This document shows positions 40,105-49,240 of a stretch of DNA of 64,000 bases, piece by piece (position 1 is the first letter of the stretch; each line of letters starts with the position of its first letter). The translations under genes and the position numbers were made by a program. Origin of the DNA: Microbispora oryzae (GTDB lineage Bacteria; Actinomycetota; Actinomycetes; Streptosporangiales; Streptosporangiaceae); assembly GCF_017896165.1 (NCBI RefSeq), contig NZ_JAFCNB010000002.1:248001-312000 (forward strand), in the 5' to 3' direction. A model generated the notes under the pieces. That model saw only the letters and a list, made by a program, of their open reading frames with translations, ran no database searches and was not told where the DNA came from.

Positions 40105-42189
40105 TCAGCCGGTGACGCCTGGCCCGCCGTCCTCGATGCGGCCCATCAGACGACGGCCGAAGCCCGGGTGGCCCGCCACCTCCACCCGCAGGTCGTACCA
40201 GCCGGTCGGCGCGTGCCAGGAGAACCGGCCGCGTCCGCCGCCCGCCACCCGGAGGGTCTCCGCCGTCCCGCCGTACGCCAGAGGAGTGATCGTGACGTCG
40301 AGGGGACCGTCTTCCCGGTTGTCGACGAGCAGGTCAAGCGTGCTCGTGGCCGGGTCGATCGCACCGGTCACCTCCACGGGGTCGGCGGGCCCGCCGCGGA
40401 ACTCCCGGCGGAATCCGTTGGGCCCCGTGAGGACCAGGTCGTATGTCGGGCACGGGAAGTAGACGACCTCGCGGGCGGCGCCGAGCACGTCCAGGTGCAG
40501 GGGCTTGGGCAGCTCCCCGAGGTAGCCGTAGAGGGTGAGGTGCGCGCTCTCCGTGCCGGTGTTGGTCATGGTGATCTCGACCGCCCGGCCGCGGACCCGC
40601 GCCGAGGCGTCCGGCCGGTACGGCAACGGCCGGGCGGGCCGCACGCCGGGCTCCTGCACCGGCATGCGCGGCTCCCGCGGCACCTCGGGATACCAGCGGC
40701 CGGTGAGGACCGGCCTGCGGTCTCCCCCCGCGGGCCCGCCCGGCGCGACAGGGCCGGCGGCCGTGTCGGCGGCAGGGCTGGCACCAGTACTGGCGACGGC
40801 GTCGGCGAGTGGGCCGGCGGCAGGGTTGGCTACGGGGTCGGCTACCGGGTTGGCTACCGGGTTGGCGAAGTCGAAGGCGGAGGTCAGGTCACCGGCCACG
40901 GTCCGCCGCCACGCGCCGATGCGCGGAGCCCTGATGCCCAGCCACGTCTCCAGGAAACGGACGGTGGAGCTGTGGTCGAACGTCTGCGAGCAGACGTAGC
41001 CCCCCACGCTCCACGGCGAGACCACGATCATCGGCACGCGCATGCCGAGCCCGATCGGGCGTCCGCCCACGAACTCCTCCGGCGTGCCGTCCGGCGGCAC
41101 CGGCGGGGGCACGTGATCGAAGAAGCCGTCGTTCTCGTCGTACGTGATGAAGACGGCGGTGTGCGCCCACGTCTCCGGATGGGACGCCAGGGCGTCCAGC
41201 ACGTCATAGATGATCCTTCCGCTCTCCGCCGGGGACGACCCCTCGGGGTGCTCGGAGTCGGCGAGCGAGGTCACGATGTACGACACCGCCGGCAGGTGTC
41301 CCGCGGCCACGTCGGCCGCGAACCACTCGGCGAGCCCGCCGGTGCGGGCGCGGCGCAGGGCCCGGTCGTAGAGTTCACGGTCCGCCGGGCCGAGCCGGCC
41401 GGCCCGCTCGGCCAGGTCGGCGAGCATCGGCGCCGGGTCCTCGGACGCCCTGACCTTCTCGTAGAAGGAGTGCATGCTGCTCAGCCCGAGCTTCGCCATG
41501 ACGGCCTTGAACGTCGCGAAGAACTCCAGGTTGTTGCACTGGTAGTTGTCCCACTCCTGGTAGACCTGCCACGAGTGGCCCGCCTCGGTCAGCAGCTCGG
41601 GCACGGTCGTCCAGTCGTAGCCCGCGTGGCCGTCCTCCTCGCAGGCGCCGTTGTCCACGGCCCGCTGCTCCGTGCCCGGCTCATAGCCGGTGTAGCCGGA
41701 GATGTGGTAGTTGCGGTTGGGGGTCGTCGAGGTCAGCAACGAGCAGTGATAGGCGTCGCAGATCGTGAAGGCGTCCGCCAGCTCGTAGTGGAAGGGCAGG
41801 TCGCGCCGGTCGTAGTAGGCCATCGTGGACGGGCCCTTGTTGGGCGTCCAGGCGTCGTTCCACCCCATCGCCCAGGCGTTCTGGGTGCCGAGCCAGGTGT
41901 GGTCGTGGGTGTCGAGCAGCATCGGATCGGCCCCCGCGCGCTCGGCCGCCTCCCGTACGGGGAAGGGCAGCACGCCGTCCTGCTCGAACATCGGCCGCCA
42001 GGCGCGGGTCGAGACCGCGTTGCGGTCGCCGTACCCGCGGACACCCCGCATCGTGCCGAAGTAGTGGTCGAACGACCGGTTCTCCTGCATGACGAACACG
42101 ACGTGCCGCAGGTCGGACAGGGCGCCGGCCGGCACCGGGCGCGCCAGCGCCCGCAGGAGCGACGGAGGAAGGGCAGATCGTGGCGACAT
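40105..42189 (-). CDS. Phosphocholine-specific phospholipase C-like phosphoesterase without signal peptide
   Basis: A 694-residue protein. The alkaline-phosphatase-like core begins at HVVFVMQENRSFDHYFG (about 29-45) and continues through YDENDGFFDHVPPP and VPMIVVSPWSVGG, followed by a domain of unknown function at the C-terminus (about 530-690). Relatives carry a Tat leader before the conserved LPPSLLRALA stretch. Here that stretch is at residue 8 and an in-frame TAA stop lies 15 bases before ATG 42189, so the leader is absent. It would hydrolyse phosphatidylcholine-type lipids in relatives; a cytosolic location is odd. A PVAN repeat is encoded by 12-bp units. Confidence 0.85.
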   Translation of the reverse strand: MSPRSALPPSLLRALARPVPAGALSDLRHVVFVMQENRSFDHYFGTMRGVRGYGDRNAVSTRAWRPMFEQDGVLPFPVREAAERAGADPMLLDTHDHTWLGTQNAWAMGWNDAWTPNKGPSTMAYYDRRDLPFHYELADAFTICDAYHCSLLTSTTPNRNYHISGYTGYEPGTEQRAVDNGACEEDGHAGYDWTTVPELLTEAGHSWQVYQEWDNYQCNNLEFFATFKAVMAKLGLSSMHSFYEKVRASEDPAPMLADLAERAGRLGPADRELYDRALRRARTGGLAEWFAADVAAGHLPAVSYIVTSLADSEHPEGSSPAESGRIIYDVLDALASHPETWAHTAVFITYDENDGFFDHVPPPVPPDGTPEEFVGGRPIGLGMRVPMIVVSPWSVGGYVCSQTFDHSSTVRFLETWLGIRAPRIGAWRRTVAGDLTSAFDFANPVANPVADPVANPAAGPLADAVASTGASPAADTAAGPVAPGGPAGGDRRPVLTGRWYPEVPREPRMPVQEPGVRPARPLPYRPDASARVRGRAVEITMTNTGTESAHLTLYGYLGELPKPLHLDVLGAAREVVYFPCPTYDLVLTGPNGFRREFRGGPADPVEVTGAIDPATSTLDLLVDNREDGPLDVTITPLAYGGTAETLRVAGGGRGRFSWHAPTGWYDLRVEVAGHPGFGRRLMGRIEDGGPGVTG
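40823..40858 (-). repeat. 12-bp in-frame tandem repeat (3 copies)
   Basis: GGGTTGGCTACC-like units in tandem encode PVAN/PVAD repeats between the catalytic and C-terminal domains of the phospholipase. Confidence 0.85.
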
Positions 42190-42465
42190 GGCATCACTCG
42201 CGATTTATAGGCGTTTATCAGGCGAAATGCCCACAACCTAACAGCGCCCCACCTGCCCTTCCCCGGAGGAGGGGCGTCGAGCCGGTTACGGAAGGGCGGC
42301 GGCCCCATGAACGGTCCCGCGAGCGACTCCCTGAACGCCCCCGAGAACGCCTCCGCGCCCGACTCCCCGGACGAGCACGCGAACGGCCCTTGGACGGTGC
42401 CGCCCGAGAGCGGGGAAGCTTGTGGCGGGGAATCCGTATCGGGCCGGGCGAACGTAGAGGATGAC

Positions 42466-42903
42466 ATGAGTCGTGTCTCGGTGGCGGTCGACGTGGCGGC
42501 GAGCCCGGAGCGGGTCTTCGAGGTGCTGACGGACTGGCCACGGCACCACGAGTGGATGCTCCTCACCCGGGCCGAGGCCGTGGCCGGGGAAGGCCACGGC
42601 GAGGGCGACCGGCTGGCCGCGTTCACCGGTGTGGGCCCGCTCGGCTTCACGGACACGATGACGATCACCCGCTGGGACCCGCCGCACGAGGTCGTCGTGC
42701 GCCACACGGGCCGGATCATCCGCGGCACCGGCCGGTTCCGGGTGCTGCCGCGTCCGGCCGGAGGCAGCACGGTCGTGTGGGAGGAGGACCTGGACGTGCC
42801 CTTCGGCGCCGCCGGACGCCTGATCTGGACCGCCACGGAGGGCCTGACCGCGGCCTTCCTCCGCACATCCCTGCGCCGGCTCGCGGCGCTGGCCGCCCGG
42901 TGA
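42466..42903 (+). CDS. SRPBCC-fold (polyketide cyclase/START-like) protein
   Basis: A 145-residue protein with the helix-grip pattern VAVDVAASPERVFEVLTDWP at the start, then GDRLAAFTGVGPLGFTDTM and the long C-terminal helix. It would bind a hydrophobic ligand; no catalytic assignment can be made. ATG 42466 (MSRVSVAVDV) has GAGG five bases upstream. An in-frame extension to 42307 is open but is low complexity and looks non-coding. Confidence 0.8.
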   Translation: MSRVSVAVDVAASPERVFEVLTDWPRHHEWMLLTRAEAVAGEGHGEGDRLAAFTGVGPLGFTDTMTITRWDPPHEVVVRHTGRIIRGTGRFRVLPRPAGGSTVVWEEDLDVPFGAAGRLIWTATEGLTAAFLRTSLRRLAALAAR

Positions 42904-42949
42904 GCCGGACGCGCCCGCCCTCCGGTCGCGGTCGGAGGACGGGCACGTG

Positions 42950-43013
42950 CTCATACGGCCCCGTACTCATACGACCCCGTACTCATACGGCCCCGTACTC
43001 ATACAGCCGCGTA
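42950..43013. repeat. 16-bp intergenic tandem repeat (4 copies)
   Basis: CTCATACGGCCCCGTA is repeated four times with one or two changes between the SRPBCC and DUF779 stop codons. Its position between convergent genes is noteworthy; it does not form an obvious hairpin. Confidence 0.9.
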
Positions 43014-43030
43014 CGGACACAGCCGCCTGT

Positions 43031-43447
43031 TCAGGCTGACGGCGCGCCGGGGGCGGACGACGCGTCGAGCTCCGCCAGCTCCGCCAACTCGGACTCGGTG
43101 AGCAGGCGGGAGCGAATCAGGAAACGCACCCCTTCGGGCGCCTCCAGGGAGAAGCCGCTGCCCCGCCCGGGGACGACGTCCACGGTGAGGTGGGTGTGCC
43201 GCCAGCGCTCGAACTGACTGACGGACATCCAGAACGTCACGGGTTCGTCCACGCCGTCGACGGCGAGCGAGGCCAGCAGCACGTCGGAGGAGCCGGTGCG
43301 GAACTCGCCCTCCGGGTAGCACATCGGGGCGCTGCCGTCGCAGCAGCCGCCGGACTGGTGGAACATCAGCGGTCCGTGGTCCGCCCGCAGCCGCCGGATG
43401 AGATCGGCGGCCGCGGGGGTCAGGCCCACGCGGGAGACCTCGCCCAT
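43031..43447 (-). CDS. DUF779 family protein
   Basis: A 138-residue protein with HQSGGCCDGSAPMCYPEGEF near residue 32, a Cys-rich family signature, and QFERWRHTHLTVDVVPGRGS. The protein may bind metal. DUF779 genes nearly always lie next to aldehyde dehydrogenase genes of the exaC/aldA type, and this one follows the dehydrogenase by four bases, so it is cotranscribed and probably assists or is coregulated with it. Confidence 0.9.
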   Translation of the reverse strand: MGEVSRVGLTPAAADLIRRLRADHGPLMFHQSGGCCDGSAPMCYPEGEFRTGSSDVLLASLAVDGVDEPVTFWMSVSQFERWRHTHLTVDVVPGRGSGFSLEAPEGVRFLIRSRLLTESELAELAELDASSAPGAPSA

Positions 43448-43451
43448 CGGC

Positions 43452-44975
43452 CTAGAAGAAACCGAGCTTGGTGGGCGAGTAGCTGACCAGCAGGTTCTTG
43501 GTCTGCTGGTAGTGCTCCAGCATCATCTTGTGGGTCTCCCTGCCGATGCCCGACTGCTTGTACCCGCCGAACGCGGCGTGCGCGGGGTAGGCGTGGTAGC
43601 AGTTCGTCCACACCCGGCCCGCCTGGATGGCCCGGCCCGCCCGGTAGGCCGTGTTGATGTCGCGGGTCCACACGCCCGCCCCCAGGCCGTACAGGGTGTC
43701 ATTGGCGATCTTGACGGCGTCGTCGAAGTCGGTGAACGAGGTGACCGACACCACCGGGCCGAAGATCTCCTCCTGGAAGATCCGCATGTGGTTGGCCCCC
43801 TCGAAGATCGTCGGCTCGACGTAGTAGCCGCCGGACAGCTCACCGCCGAGCTCGGCCCGCTGCCCGCCGGTGAGGACCTTCGCGCCCTCCTGCCGGCCGA
43901 TGTCGAGGTACGAGAGGATCTTTTCGAGCTGGTCGTTGGACGCCTGGGCGCCGACCATGGTCGCGGTGTCGAGCGGGTGGCCCTGCACGATCTTCTCGGT
44001 CCGTGCCACGGCGGCGTCGAGGAAGCGCCGGTAGTGGCCCTGCTGGATGAGCGCACGGGAGGGGCAGGTGCAGACCTCGCCCTGGTTGAGGGCGAACATC
44101 GTGAAGCCCTCGAGCGCCTTGTCGAAGAAGTCGTCGTCGGCGCTCGACACGTCGTCGAAGAAGAGGTTCGGGCTCTTGCCGCCGAGTTCGAGGGTGACCG
44201 GCCTGATGTTCTCACTCGCGTACTGCATGATCAGCCGTCCGGTCGTGGTCTCGCCGGTGAAGGCGATCTTCGCGACGCGGGGGCTGGAGGCCAGCGGCTT
44301 GCCCGCCTCCACGCCGAAGCCGTTGACGATGTTGACGACGCCCGGCGGCAGCAGATCGGCGATCAGGCTCATCCAGTAGTGCACGGACGCGGGCGTCTGC
44401 TCGGCCGGTTTGAGCACGACCGTGTTGCCTGCGGCCAGGGCGGGCGCGAGCTTCCAGGTGGCCATGAGGATCGGGAAGTTCCACGGGATGATCTGCCCGA
44501 CGACGCCGAGGGGCTCGTGGAAGTGGTAGGCGACGGTGTGCTCGTCGAGCTCGGCCAGGCCGCCCTCCTGGGCGCGGATGGCGCCGGCGAAGTAGCGGAA
44601 GTGGTCGATGGCGAGCGGGATGTCGGCCGCCAGCGTCTCCCGGATCGGCTTGCCGTTCTCCCAGGTCTCGGCGACGGCCAGGCGCTCGGCGTGCTCCTCC
44701 ATCCGGTCGGCGATCCGGTTGAGCACGCCGGCCCGGTCGGCCGCCGAGGTGCGCCCCCAGGCGGGCGCGGCCCCGTGCGCGGCGTCCAGCGCCCGCTCGA
44801 CGTCCTCCGCCGTACCGCGGGCGATCTCCGTGAAGGACTGGCCGTTGACCGGCGAGGGGTTCTCGAAGTAGCGCCCCTTCTGCGGCGGGACGTACTCCCC
44901 GCCGATCCAGTGGTCGTAACGATCCCGGTACGCCATGACGGCGTCCGGCTGTCCGGGCGCTGCGTATCGTGCCAT
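43452..44975 (-). CDS. NAD-dependent aldehyde dehydrogenase
   Basis: A 507-residue enzyme of the expected length. The catalytic Glu is in [13 protein letters not shown] and the nucleophilic Cys in [11 protein letters not shown]; the coenzyme loop is [11 protein letters not shown]. The sequence resembles ExaC/AldA, acetaldehyde and other short-chain aldehyde dehydrogenases used in alcohol oxidation. ATG 44975 has GGAGG eight bases upstream. A two-gene operon with DUF779 follows. The nearest regulator is a GAF-type protein at 46.4-47.7 kb, of a type often linked to this pair. Confidence 0.95.
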   Translation of the reverse strand: MARYAAPGQPDAVMAYRDRYDHWIGGEYVPPQKGRYFENPSPVNGQSFTEIARGTAEDVERALDAAHGAAPAWGRTSAADRAGVLNRIADRMEEHAERLAVAETWENGKPIRETLAADIPLAIDHFRYFAGAIRAQEGGLAELDEHTVAYHFHEPLGVVGQIIPWNFPILMATWKLAPALAAGNTVVLKPAEQTPASVHYWMSLIADLLPPGVVNIVNGFGVEAGKPLASSPRVAKIAFTGETTTGRLIMQYASENIRPVTLELGGKSPNLFFDDVSSADDDFFDKALEGFTMFALNQGEVCTCPSRALIQQGHYRRFLDAAVARTEKIVQGHPLDTATMVGAQASNDQLEKILSYLDIGRQEGAKVLTGGQRAELGGELSGGYYVEPTIFEGANHMRIFQEEIFGPVVSVTSFTDFDDAVKIANDTLYGLGAGVWTRDINTAYRAGRAIQAGRVWTNCYHAYPAHAAFGGYKQSGIGRETHKMMLEHYQQTKNLLVSYSPTKLGFF

Positions 44976-45030
44976 GAGAGGGACCTCCGGGAGGTTCGGG
45001 GGTGACGCCCCCGACGCTAGTTTCGGAAAT

Positions 45031-45048
45031 GTTGCCGAGACGTTGCCG
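45031..45048 (-). promoter_or_regulatory. Direct repeat upstream of the aldehyde dehydrogenase gene
   Basis: On the minus strand CGGCAAC occurs twice, 11 bp apart, 56-73 bp before the dehydrogenase start. One helical turn of spacing suits a regulator binding one face of the DNA. Confidence 0.35.
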
Positions 45049-45181
45049 CCGGATCCGCCTGAGCCACCGGAGCCGACTGAGCCACCTGAACCACCGCCGG
45101 CCCCGCCGCCGGATGGCGTCCGATCCGCGTGGACCCGCCCGGACCGGTTTCGGCGCGTCCCGGCGTGGCACCCTTGATCAG

Positions 45182-46327
45182 GTGGACGACGTGTGGGACG
45201 TGGTGATCGTCGGCGCGGGCCCGGCCGGGTCGGCGGCGGCCCTGCGGGCGCGGCAGCTCCGGCCGGACGCCCGGATTCTCCTGCTCGATCGGGCTTCCTT
45301 TCCCCGCGACAAGGCCTGCGGCGACGGCATCGCGGCGCACGCGCGCGCCGAGCTGGCGACGCTGGGCCTGCCCGATCTCATCGCCGACCATCGCCCGGCC
45401 CGGCGGCTGTCGGTGATCTCTCCAGGCGGGGCGCGGGTCCTCGCGACCGTCGCCCGGCCCAACCACGTGGTCCCCCGGCTCGTGTTCGACGCGCGGCTCG
45501 TCGAGGCCGCGCGGTCGAGGGGGATCGAGGTGCGCCGCCACCGCGTGCGGGCCCTCGCCCACGGCGGCGACCACGTCGTTCTCGACGGCGCCGTCCGGGC
45601 CGGAACCGTGATCGCCGCGGACGGCGCCAACTCCGCCGTACGGCGGCTGATCGGGATCCCCGCCTCCCCCGACCGGCACACCGCGATCGCGGTCCGGGGG
45701 TACGCCGACGTCCCGGCCGACGACGACGTCCAGCTCATCGCCATGCAGCGGGAGGGCTGGCCGGCGTACGCGTGGTCGTTCCCGGTGGGGGACGGCACCG
45801 CGAACGTGGGATTCGGCATGCTGCTGCCCGAGCTGCGGGCCACCGGGCTGCCCGGCCGCGAGGTGCTGCACGGGCGGCTCGCCCGGCTGCTTCCGCACCT
45901 GCCCGCCCGGGATCTGCGCGCCCATCACCTGCCGCTGTCCACCGGCCGACCGAAGCCGGGGGCGGGCCGCGTGCTGCTCGCCGGTGACGCGGGCAGCTTC
46001 ATCAATCCCCTGACCGGTGAGGGCATCTACTACGCGCTGCTGACCGGCCGCCTCGCCGCGGAGGCGGCCGTCCTGTCCCCCGCAGGTCCGCTGCCCGCCT
46101 ACCGGCGCTCGCTGCGCCGCGCGCTCGGGCGGCATCTCGTCACCACCGACCTGCTGGCCCGCGCCTCGCGCCACCCCGCGTTCATCGACGCCGCGATCGA
46201 GACGGCCGCCCGGCGCGGTGACGTCTTCGACCTGCTCGTCGACGTCGGCCTCGGCTCGGGGACGGTGCCGCCGTCTCTCGCGGCCGCCGTGGCCCGCCGC
46301 TGGCTGGGCAGCGCCGTACGCGGGTGA
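45182..46327 (+). CDS. Geranylgeranyl reductase-family FAD oxidoreductase
   Basis: A 381-residue flavoprotein. The dinucleotide motif [17 protein letters not shown] is at residue 6, followed by [23 protein letters not shown], and [20 protein letters not shown], the last binding the FAD ribityl chain. Family members reduce isoprenoid double bonds of lipids or menaquinone side chains. GTG 45182 is the likely start, with only a weak ribosome site. The stretch between it and the dehydrogenase start (44976-45181) contains short GAGCCACCGGA-type repeats. Confidence 0.85.
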   Translation: MDDVWDVVIVGAGPAGSAAALRARQLRPDARILLLDRASFPRDKACGDGIAAHARAELATLGLPDLIADHRPARRLSVISPGGARVLATVARPNHVVPRLVFDARLVEAARSRGIEVRRHRVRALAHGGDHVVLDGAVRAGTVIAADGANSAVRRLIGIPASPDRHTAIAVRGYADVPADDDVQLIAMQREGWPAYAWSFPVGDGTANVGFGMLLPELRATGLPGREVLHGRLARLLPHLPARDLRAHHLPLSTGRPKPGAGRVLLAGDAGSFINPLTGEGIYYALLTGRLAAEAAVLSPAGPLPAYRRSLRRALGRHLVTTDLLARASRHPAFIDAAIETAARRGDVFDLLVDVGLGSGTVPPSLAAAVARRWLGSAVRG

Positions 46328-46386
46328 GCGATGCGGCGCCCGGGGTCGAGACCGGAGCCGGCCCGGGATCTGATCGGGCTCTGATC

Positions 46387-46422
46387 GGGATCGGAAACGG
46401 GATCGGAAACGGGATCGGAAAC
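46387..46422. repeat. 12-bp tandem repeat (3 copies) between convergent genes
   Basis: GGGATCGGAAAC occurs three times exactly, followed by a partial fourth copy, in the 113 bp between the FAD reductase and the GAF regulator stop codons. Confidence 0.9.
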
Positions 46423-46440
46423 GGGATCAGACCCGGGGGG

Positions 46441-47700
46441 TCACCCGGGCGGCAGGCCGAGCTCGGCGTCGAGCTCGGCGACCCGCCGCGCCACCCGGGG
46501 CAGGAGCGGTGAGCCGGGCGCGGTCGCGCCGAGCAGGGCCTGCCAGGCGAAGAGGTCGTCGGCTCCCCAGGGCGTGCGGACCCACCGCCGCAGCAGGACG
46601 GGGTCGCGCGAGGAGATCAGCAGGTCGCGCAGCCGGTCGTCGATGAGCCCGCGCTGCCGGACCACGCCCGGCGCCTCGGAGGACGGCAGGAGCGGCCCGC
46701 GGTAGGCGGCGAGGGCGGCCGCCGCGTCGCCGGCGGCGAGGTGGTCCGAGAGCGTCTGGAAGTCCGCCAGCACCGGCGTGCGCAGCCGGTAGGGCCGGGA
46801 GTCGAGCAGCGGGCCGAGGCGGTGGCGCAGCCGCGACAGCTCTGCGCGCGGGGTCACCGGTTTGAGCCTGCGGTCGCCGTACAGCTCGAAGCTGAGCCGA
46901 TCGCTGTCCAGCCCCTCGGGGTGGCTCGCGAGCAGGACGACGATCTCGCTGTGCCGGTGGCCGAGGCGGATCCGCCGGGGGCCCAGGGAGAGGACGGCGT
47001 CGTCGCGGCCGAGCGCGGAGAGCGTCACGGAGGCGGTCGCCGGCGCGGGAAGCGTCGCCAGATGCGTCTCGGCCGCCCGCGCGGCCGCCTGCACCAGGCC
47101 CAGGCTGTACGGGCTGGCCAGGTGATCGCCGCCGGTGACGTCGACGGCGCCGAGCAGCAGCCCGGTGCGGGGATCGTGGACGGGGGCGGCGCAGCAGGTC
47201 CAGGGCTGGACGGGCACGCTGAAGTGTTCGGCCGCGAAGATCTGCACCGGGTGGTCGACCGCCAGCGCGACGCCGGGCGCGTTGGTCCCGGCGTGCGGCT
47301 CGTCCCACCTGGCCCCCGGGACGAAGTTCATCCGCTCGGCCCGTGCCCGTACGCCCTGGCGGCCCTCCACCCACAGCAGCCGGCCCTCCGCGTCGCAGAC
47401 CGCGAGCAGGTGACGGCCGTCGTCGGCGATCGGGCCGAGCAGCTCGCGGAAGAGCGGCATCACCTGTGCGAGCGGATGCCGCTCGCGGTGCTCGTCCAGC
47501 TCGGCGTCGGCCCGCTCCACGGGCGCGAGCCCGTCGGGGTCGACCCAGCGCGCCGAGCGCCGCCAGGAGTCGGCGACCACCGGCCGGACCGGCCCGGCGA
47601 TGGACCCGGCCGACAGGAAGCGCTCGTGGGCCCGGCGCAGCTCGCGGGTACGCCTGGCCGCGTCGGCCCCCGGCTCCAGCGCGAGCCATGGATTCGTCAC
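46441..47700 (-). CDS. GAF-domain transcriptional regulator
   Basis: A 419-residue protein from GTG 47700 (VTNPWLALEPGAD), which has a GAGGG ribosome site. The N-terminal half is the AcoR-type sensor region with a GAF domain (about residues 75-205; SWRRSARW, RMNFVPGARWDEPHAGTNAP). The C-terminal half has a winged-helix-like segment (SEIVVLLASHPEGLDSDRLS, then LYGDRRLKPVTPRAELSRLR). It lacks the sigma-54 AAA domain of AcoR, as is usual in actinobacteria. Regulators of this form accompany aldehyde dehydrogenase/DUF779 operons, so that operon 1.5 kb away is the probable target. Confidence 0.8.
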   Translation of the reverse strand: MTNPWLALEPGADAARRTRELRRAHERFLSAGSIAGPVRPVVADSWRRSARWVDPDGLAPVERADAELDEHRERHPLAQVMPLFRELLGPIADDGRHLLAVCDAEGRLLWVEGRQGVRARAERMNFVPGARWDEPHAGTNAPGVALAVDHPVQIFAAEHFSVPVQPWTCCAAPVHDPRTGLLLGAVDVTGGDHLASPYSLGLVQAAARAAETHLATLPAPATASVTLSALGRDDAVLSLGPRRIRLGHRHSEIVVLLASHPEGLDSDRLSFELYGDRRLKPVTPRAELSRLRHRLGPLLDSRPYRLRTPVLADFQTLSDHLAAGDAAAALAAYRGPLLPSSEAPGVVRQRGLIDDRLRDLLISSRDPVLLRRWVRTPWGADDLFAWQALLGATAPGSPLLPRVARRVAELDAELGLPPG

Positions 47701-47772
47701 GGCGCCCTCACTCTCCGGGGTCCTTGGGCCATCGTCACCCAGCCCCTCCCTCAGGGCAATATCGCCGGACTT

Positions 47773-47810
47773 GACGATCCAGGCTAATAGCATTAGCTTT
47801 ACAGCTAACA
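47773..47810 (+). promoter_or_regulatory. Promoter with overlapping inverted-repeat operators
   Basis: TTGACG (47773-47778), 17 bp, TAGCTT (47796-47801). GCTAAT-3 nt-ATTAGC (47785-47799) lies between the hexamers and TTAGC-6 nt-GCTAA (47795-47810) covers the -10. Both fit a TetR-type dimer and would block RNA polymerase. Confidence 0.6.
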
Positions 47811-47830
47811 ACATTAACCGGGAGGGCGAG

Positions 47831-48667
47831 ATGACGGAGTTCCTGAAGATCGGGGATGGGCGGATCGCGTACGACGTGACCGGGCAGGGACCGCTGGTCG
47901 TTCTGTCGCACGGGCTCGGAGACGACAGGCGGGGATGGCGCTTCCTGGTGCCGGTGCTGGTCGAGGCCGGATTCCGGGTGGCGACCCCCGACATGCGCGG
48001 GCACGGCGAGTCGACGACCGGGTGGGCCTCCTACTCGCGGACCGACGTCGCCGGCGACCTGCTCGAACTGATCCGCCACCTCGGCGGCCCCGCCGCGATC
48101 GTGGGCCACTCCTTCTCGGGCGGCGGCGCGACCATCGCGGCGGCCACCGAGCCGGGTCTGGTCCGCGCGATCGCCGAGATCGGCTCGTTCACCCGGGCCC
48201 AGAAGATCGATCTGGGCGCTCTGGTGCGGAACGGGCGCTACCGCAAGGGCGTCTCGCTGCTGCTGAGCACCGCGCTGTTCCGCAGCCCCGGCCTGCTCAA
48301 GCGCTACCTCGATCACGCCTATCCCGGGGTGCGGCCCGGCGACTACGACACCTTCACGGCGTCCCTGCTGGCCGACCTGCGCCGGCCGGGGCGGGCGGCC
48401 GTCATCACGAAGATGGGCATGTCGGCCCCGACCGACGCGGGCGCCCGGCTCGGCGACGTCAGGTGCCCCGCGCTGATCATCAACGGGACGCTCGACCCCG
48501 ACTGGCCGGACGCCGCCGCCGAGGCCGCGGGCGTCGTGGCCGCCCTCCCCGAGGGCCTCGGCCGGGTCGTCATGATCGACGGGGCGGGCCACTACCCGCA
48601 CGCCCAGTTCCCCGCCGAGGTCGCGGCGGCGCTGCTGCCGTTCCTGAACGAGCACGCCCGTGGCTAG
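47831..48667 (+). CDS. Alpha/beta-fold hydrolase
   Basis: A 278-residue protein with HGLGDDRRGW as oxyanion region, the nucleophile elbow GHSFSGGGAT (Ser near residue 97), an acid in NGTLDPDWP and the catalytic His in DGAGHYPHAQFP. The substrate class is unknown; esterase, lactonase or haloperoxidase-like activity is possible. ATG 47831 follows GGAGGG. The TetR gene starts before its stop codon (8-bp overlap), so the two form an operon under the promoter and operators just upstream. Confidence 0.85.
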   Translation: MTEFLKIGDGRIAYDVTGQGPLVVLSHGLGDDRRGWRFLVPVLVEAGFRVATPDMRGHGESTTGWASYSRTDVAGDLLELIRHLGGPAAIVGHSFSGGGATIAAATEPGLVRAIAEIGSFTRAQKIDLGALVRNGRYRKGVSLLLSTALFRSPGLLKRYLDHAYPGVRPGDYDTFTASLLADLRRPGRAAVITKMGMSAPTDAGARLGDVRCPALIINGTLDPDWPDAAAEAAGVVAALPEGLGRVVMIDGAGHYPHAQFPAEVAAALLPFLNEHARG

Positions 48668-49211
48668 GGCCGGGCTGTCGCGGGACGCGGTGGTCGACCT
48701 CGCGCTGCGGATCGCCGACGAGGAGGGTCCGGAGGCGGTGACGCTGTCGGCCGTGGCCGGGCGGGCGGGGGTCGCCCCGCCCTCGCTCTACAAGCACGTG
48801 CGCAACCTCGCCGACCTGCGTGTGCTGCTGACCGATCGCGTCTACGGCGAGCTCAGCGACGGGATCGCGCAGGCCGTGCTCGGGCGTTCCCGCGACGACG
48901 CGGTGCGCGCCGCCATGCACGCCTGGCGCCGGTACGTCCTGGAGCACCCCGGGCGCTACTCGGCCGCGATCCAGGCGCCTAACCCGGCCGTCTCCGGTGC
49001 CGGCGACCGGCTGGTCGAGATCGTGCTCACCGTGCTGAAGGGCTACGGCCTGGAGGGGGCGGACGCCATACACGCCACCCGCTGCATCCGCTCCGCCGCC
49101 CACGGCTTCGCCGTCCTGGAGGCGGCCGGCGGGTTCGGCCTGCCCGAAGACGTGGGCGTCAGTTACGACCGGCTGATCGACATGATCCTCACCGGTCTCC
49201 GTTCCGGCTGA
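48660..49211 (+). CDS. TetR-family regulator, autoregulated
   Basis: A 183-residue protein. The helix-turn-helix (GLSRDAVVDLALRIADEEGP, VTLSAVAGRAGVAPPSLYKH) is followed by a WHG-type ligand domain (about residues 80-183). It overlaps the upstream hydrolase by 8 bp. The inverted repeats in the promoter of that hydrolase are the natural operator, giving negative autoregulation. The inducer is perhaps the substrate of the hydrolase. Confidence 0.9.
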   Translation: MARAGLSRDAVVDLALRIADEEGPEAVTLSAVAGRAGVAPPSLYKHVRNLADLRVLLTDRVYGELSDGIAQAVLGRSRDDAVRAAMHAWRRYVLEHPGRYSAAIQAPNPAVSGAGDRLVEIVLTVLKGYGLEGADAIHATRCIRSAAHGFAVLEAAGGFGLPEDVGVSYDRLIDMILTGLRSG

Positions 49212-49240
49212 CTCCGGGTGACCACCCGGCCGGGGCGCCG

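Noticed and set aside
42307..42465. N-terminal extension of the SRPBCC protein
   Set aside because: The 53 residues are low complexity and the fold begins right after ATG 42466, which has a ribosome site.
42950..43013. CRISPR-like repeat array
   Set aside because: The 16-bp units are contiguous without spacers.
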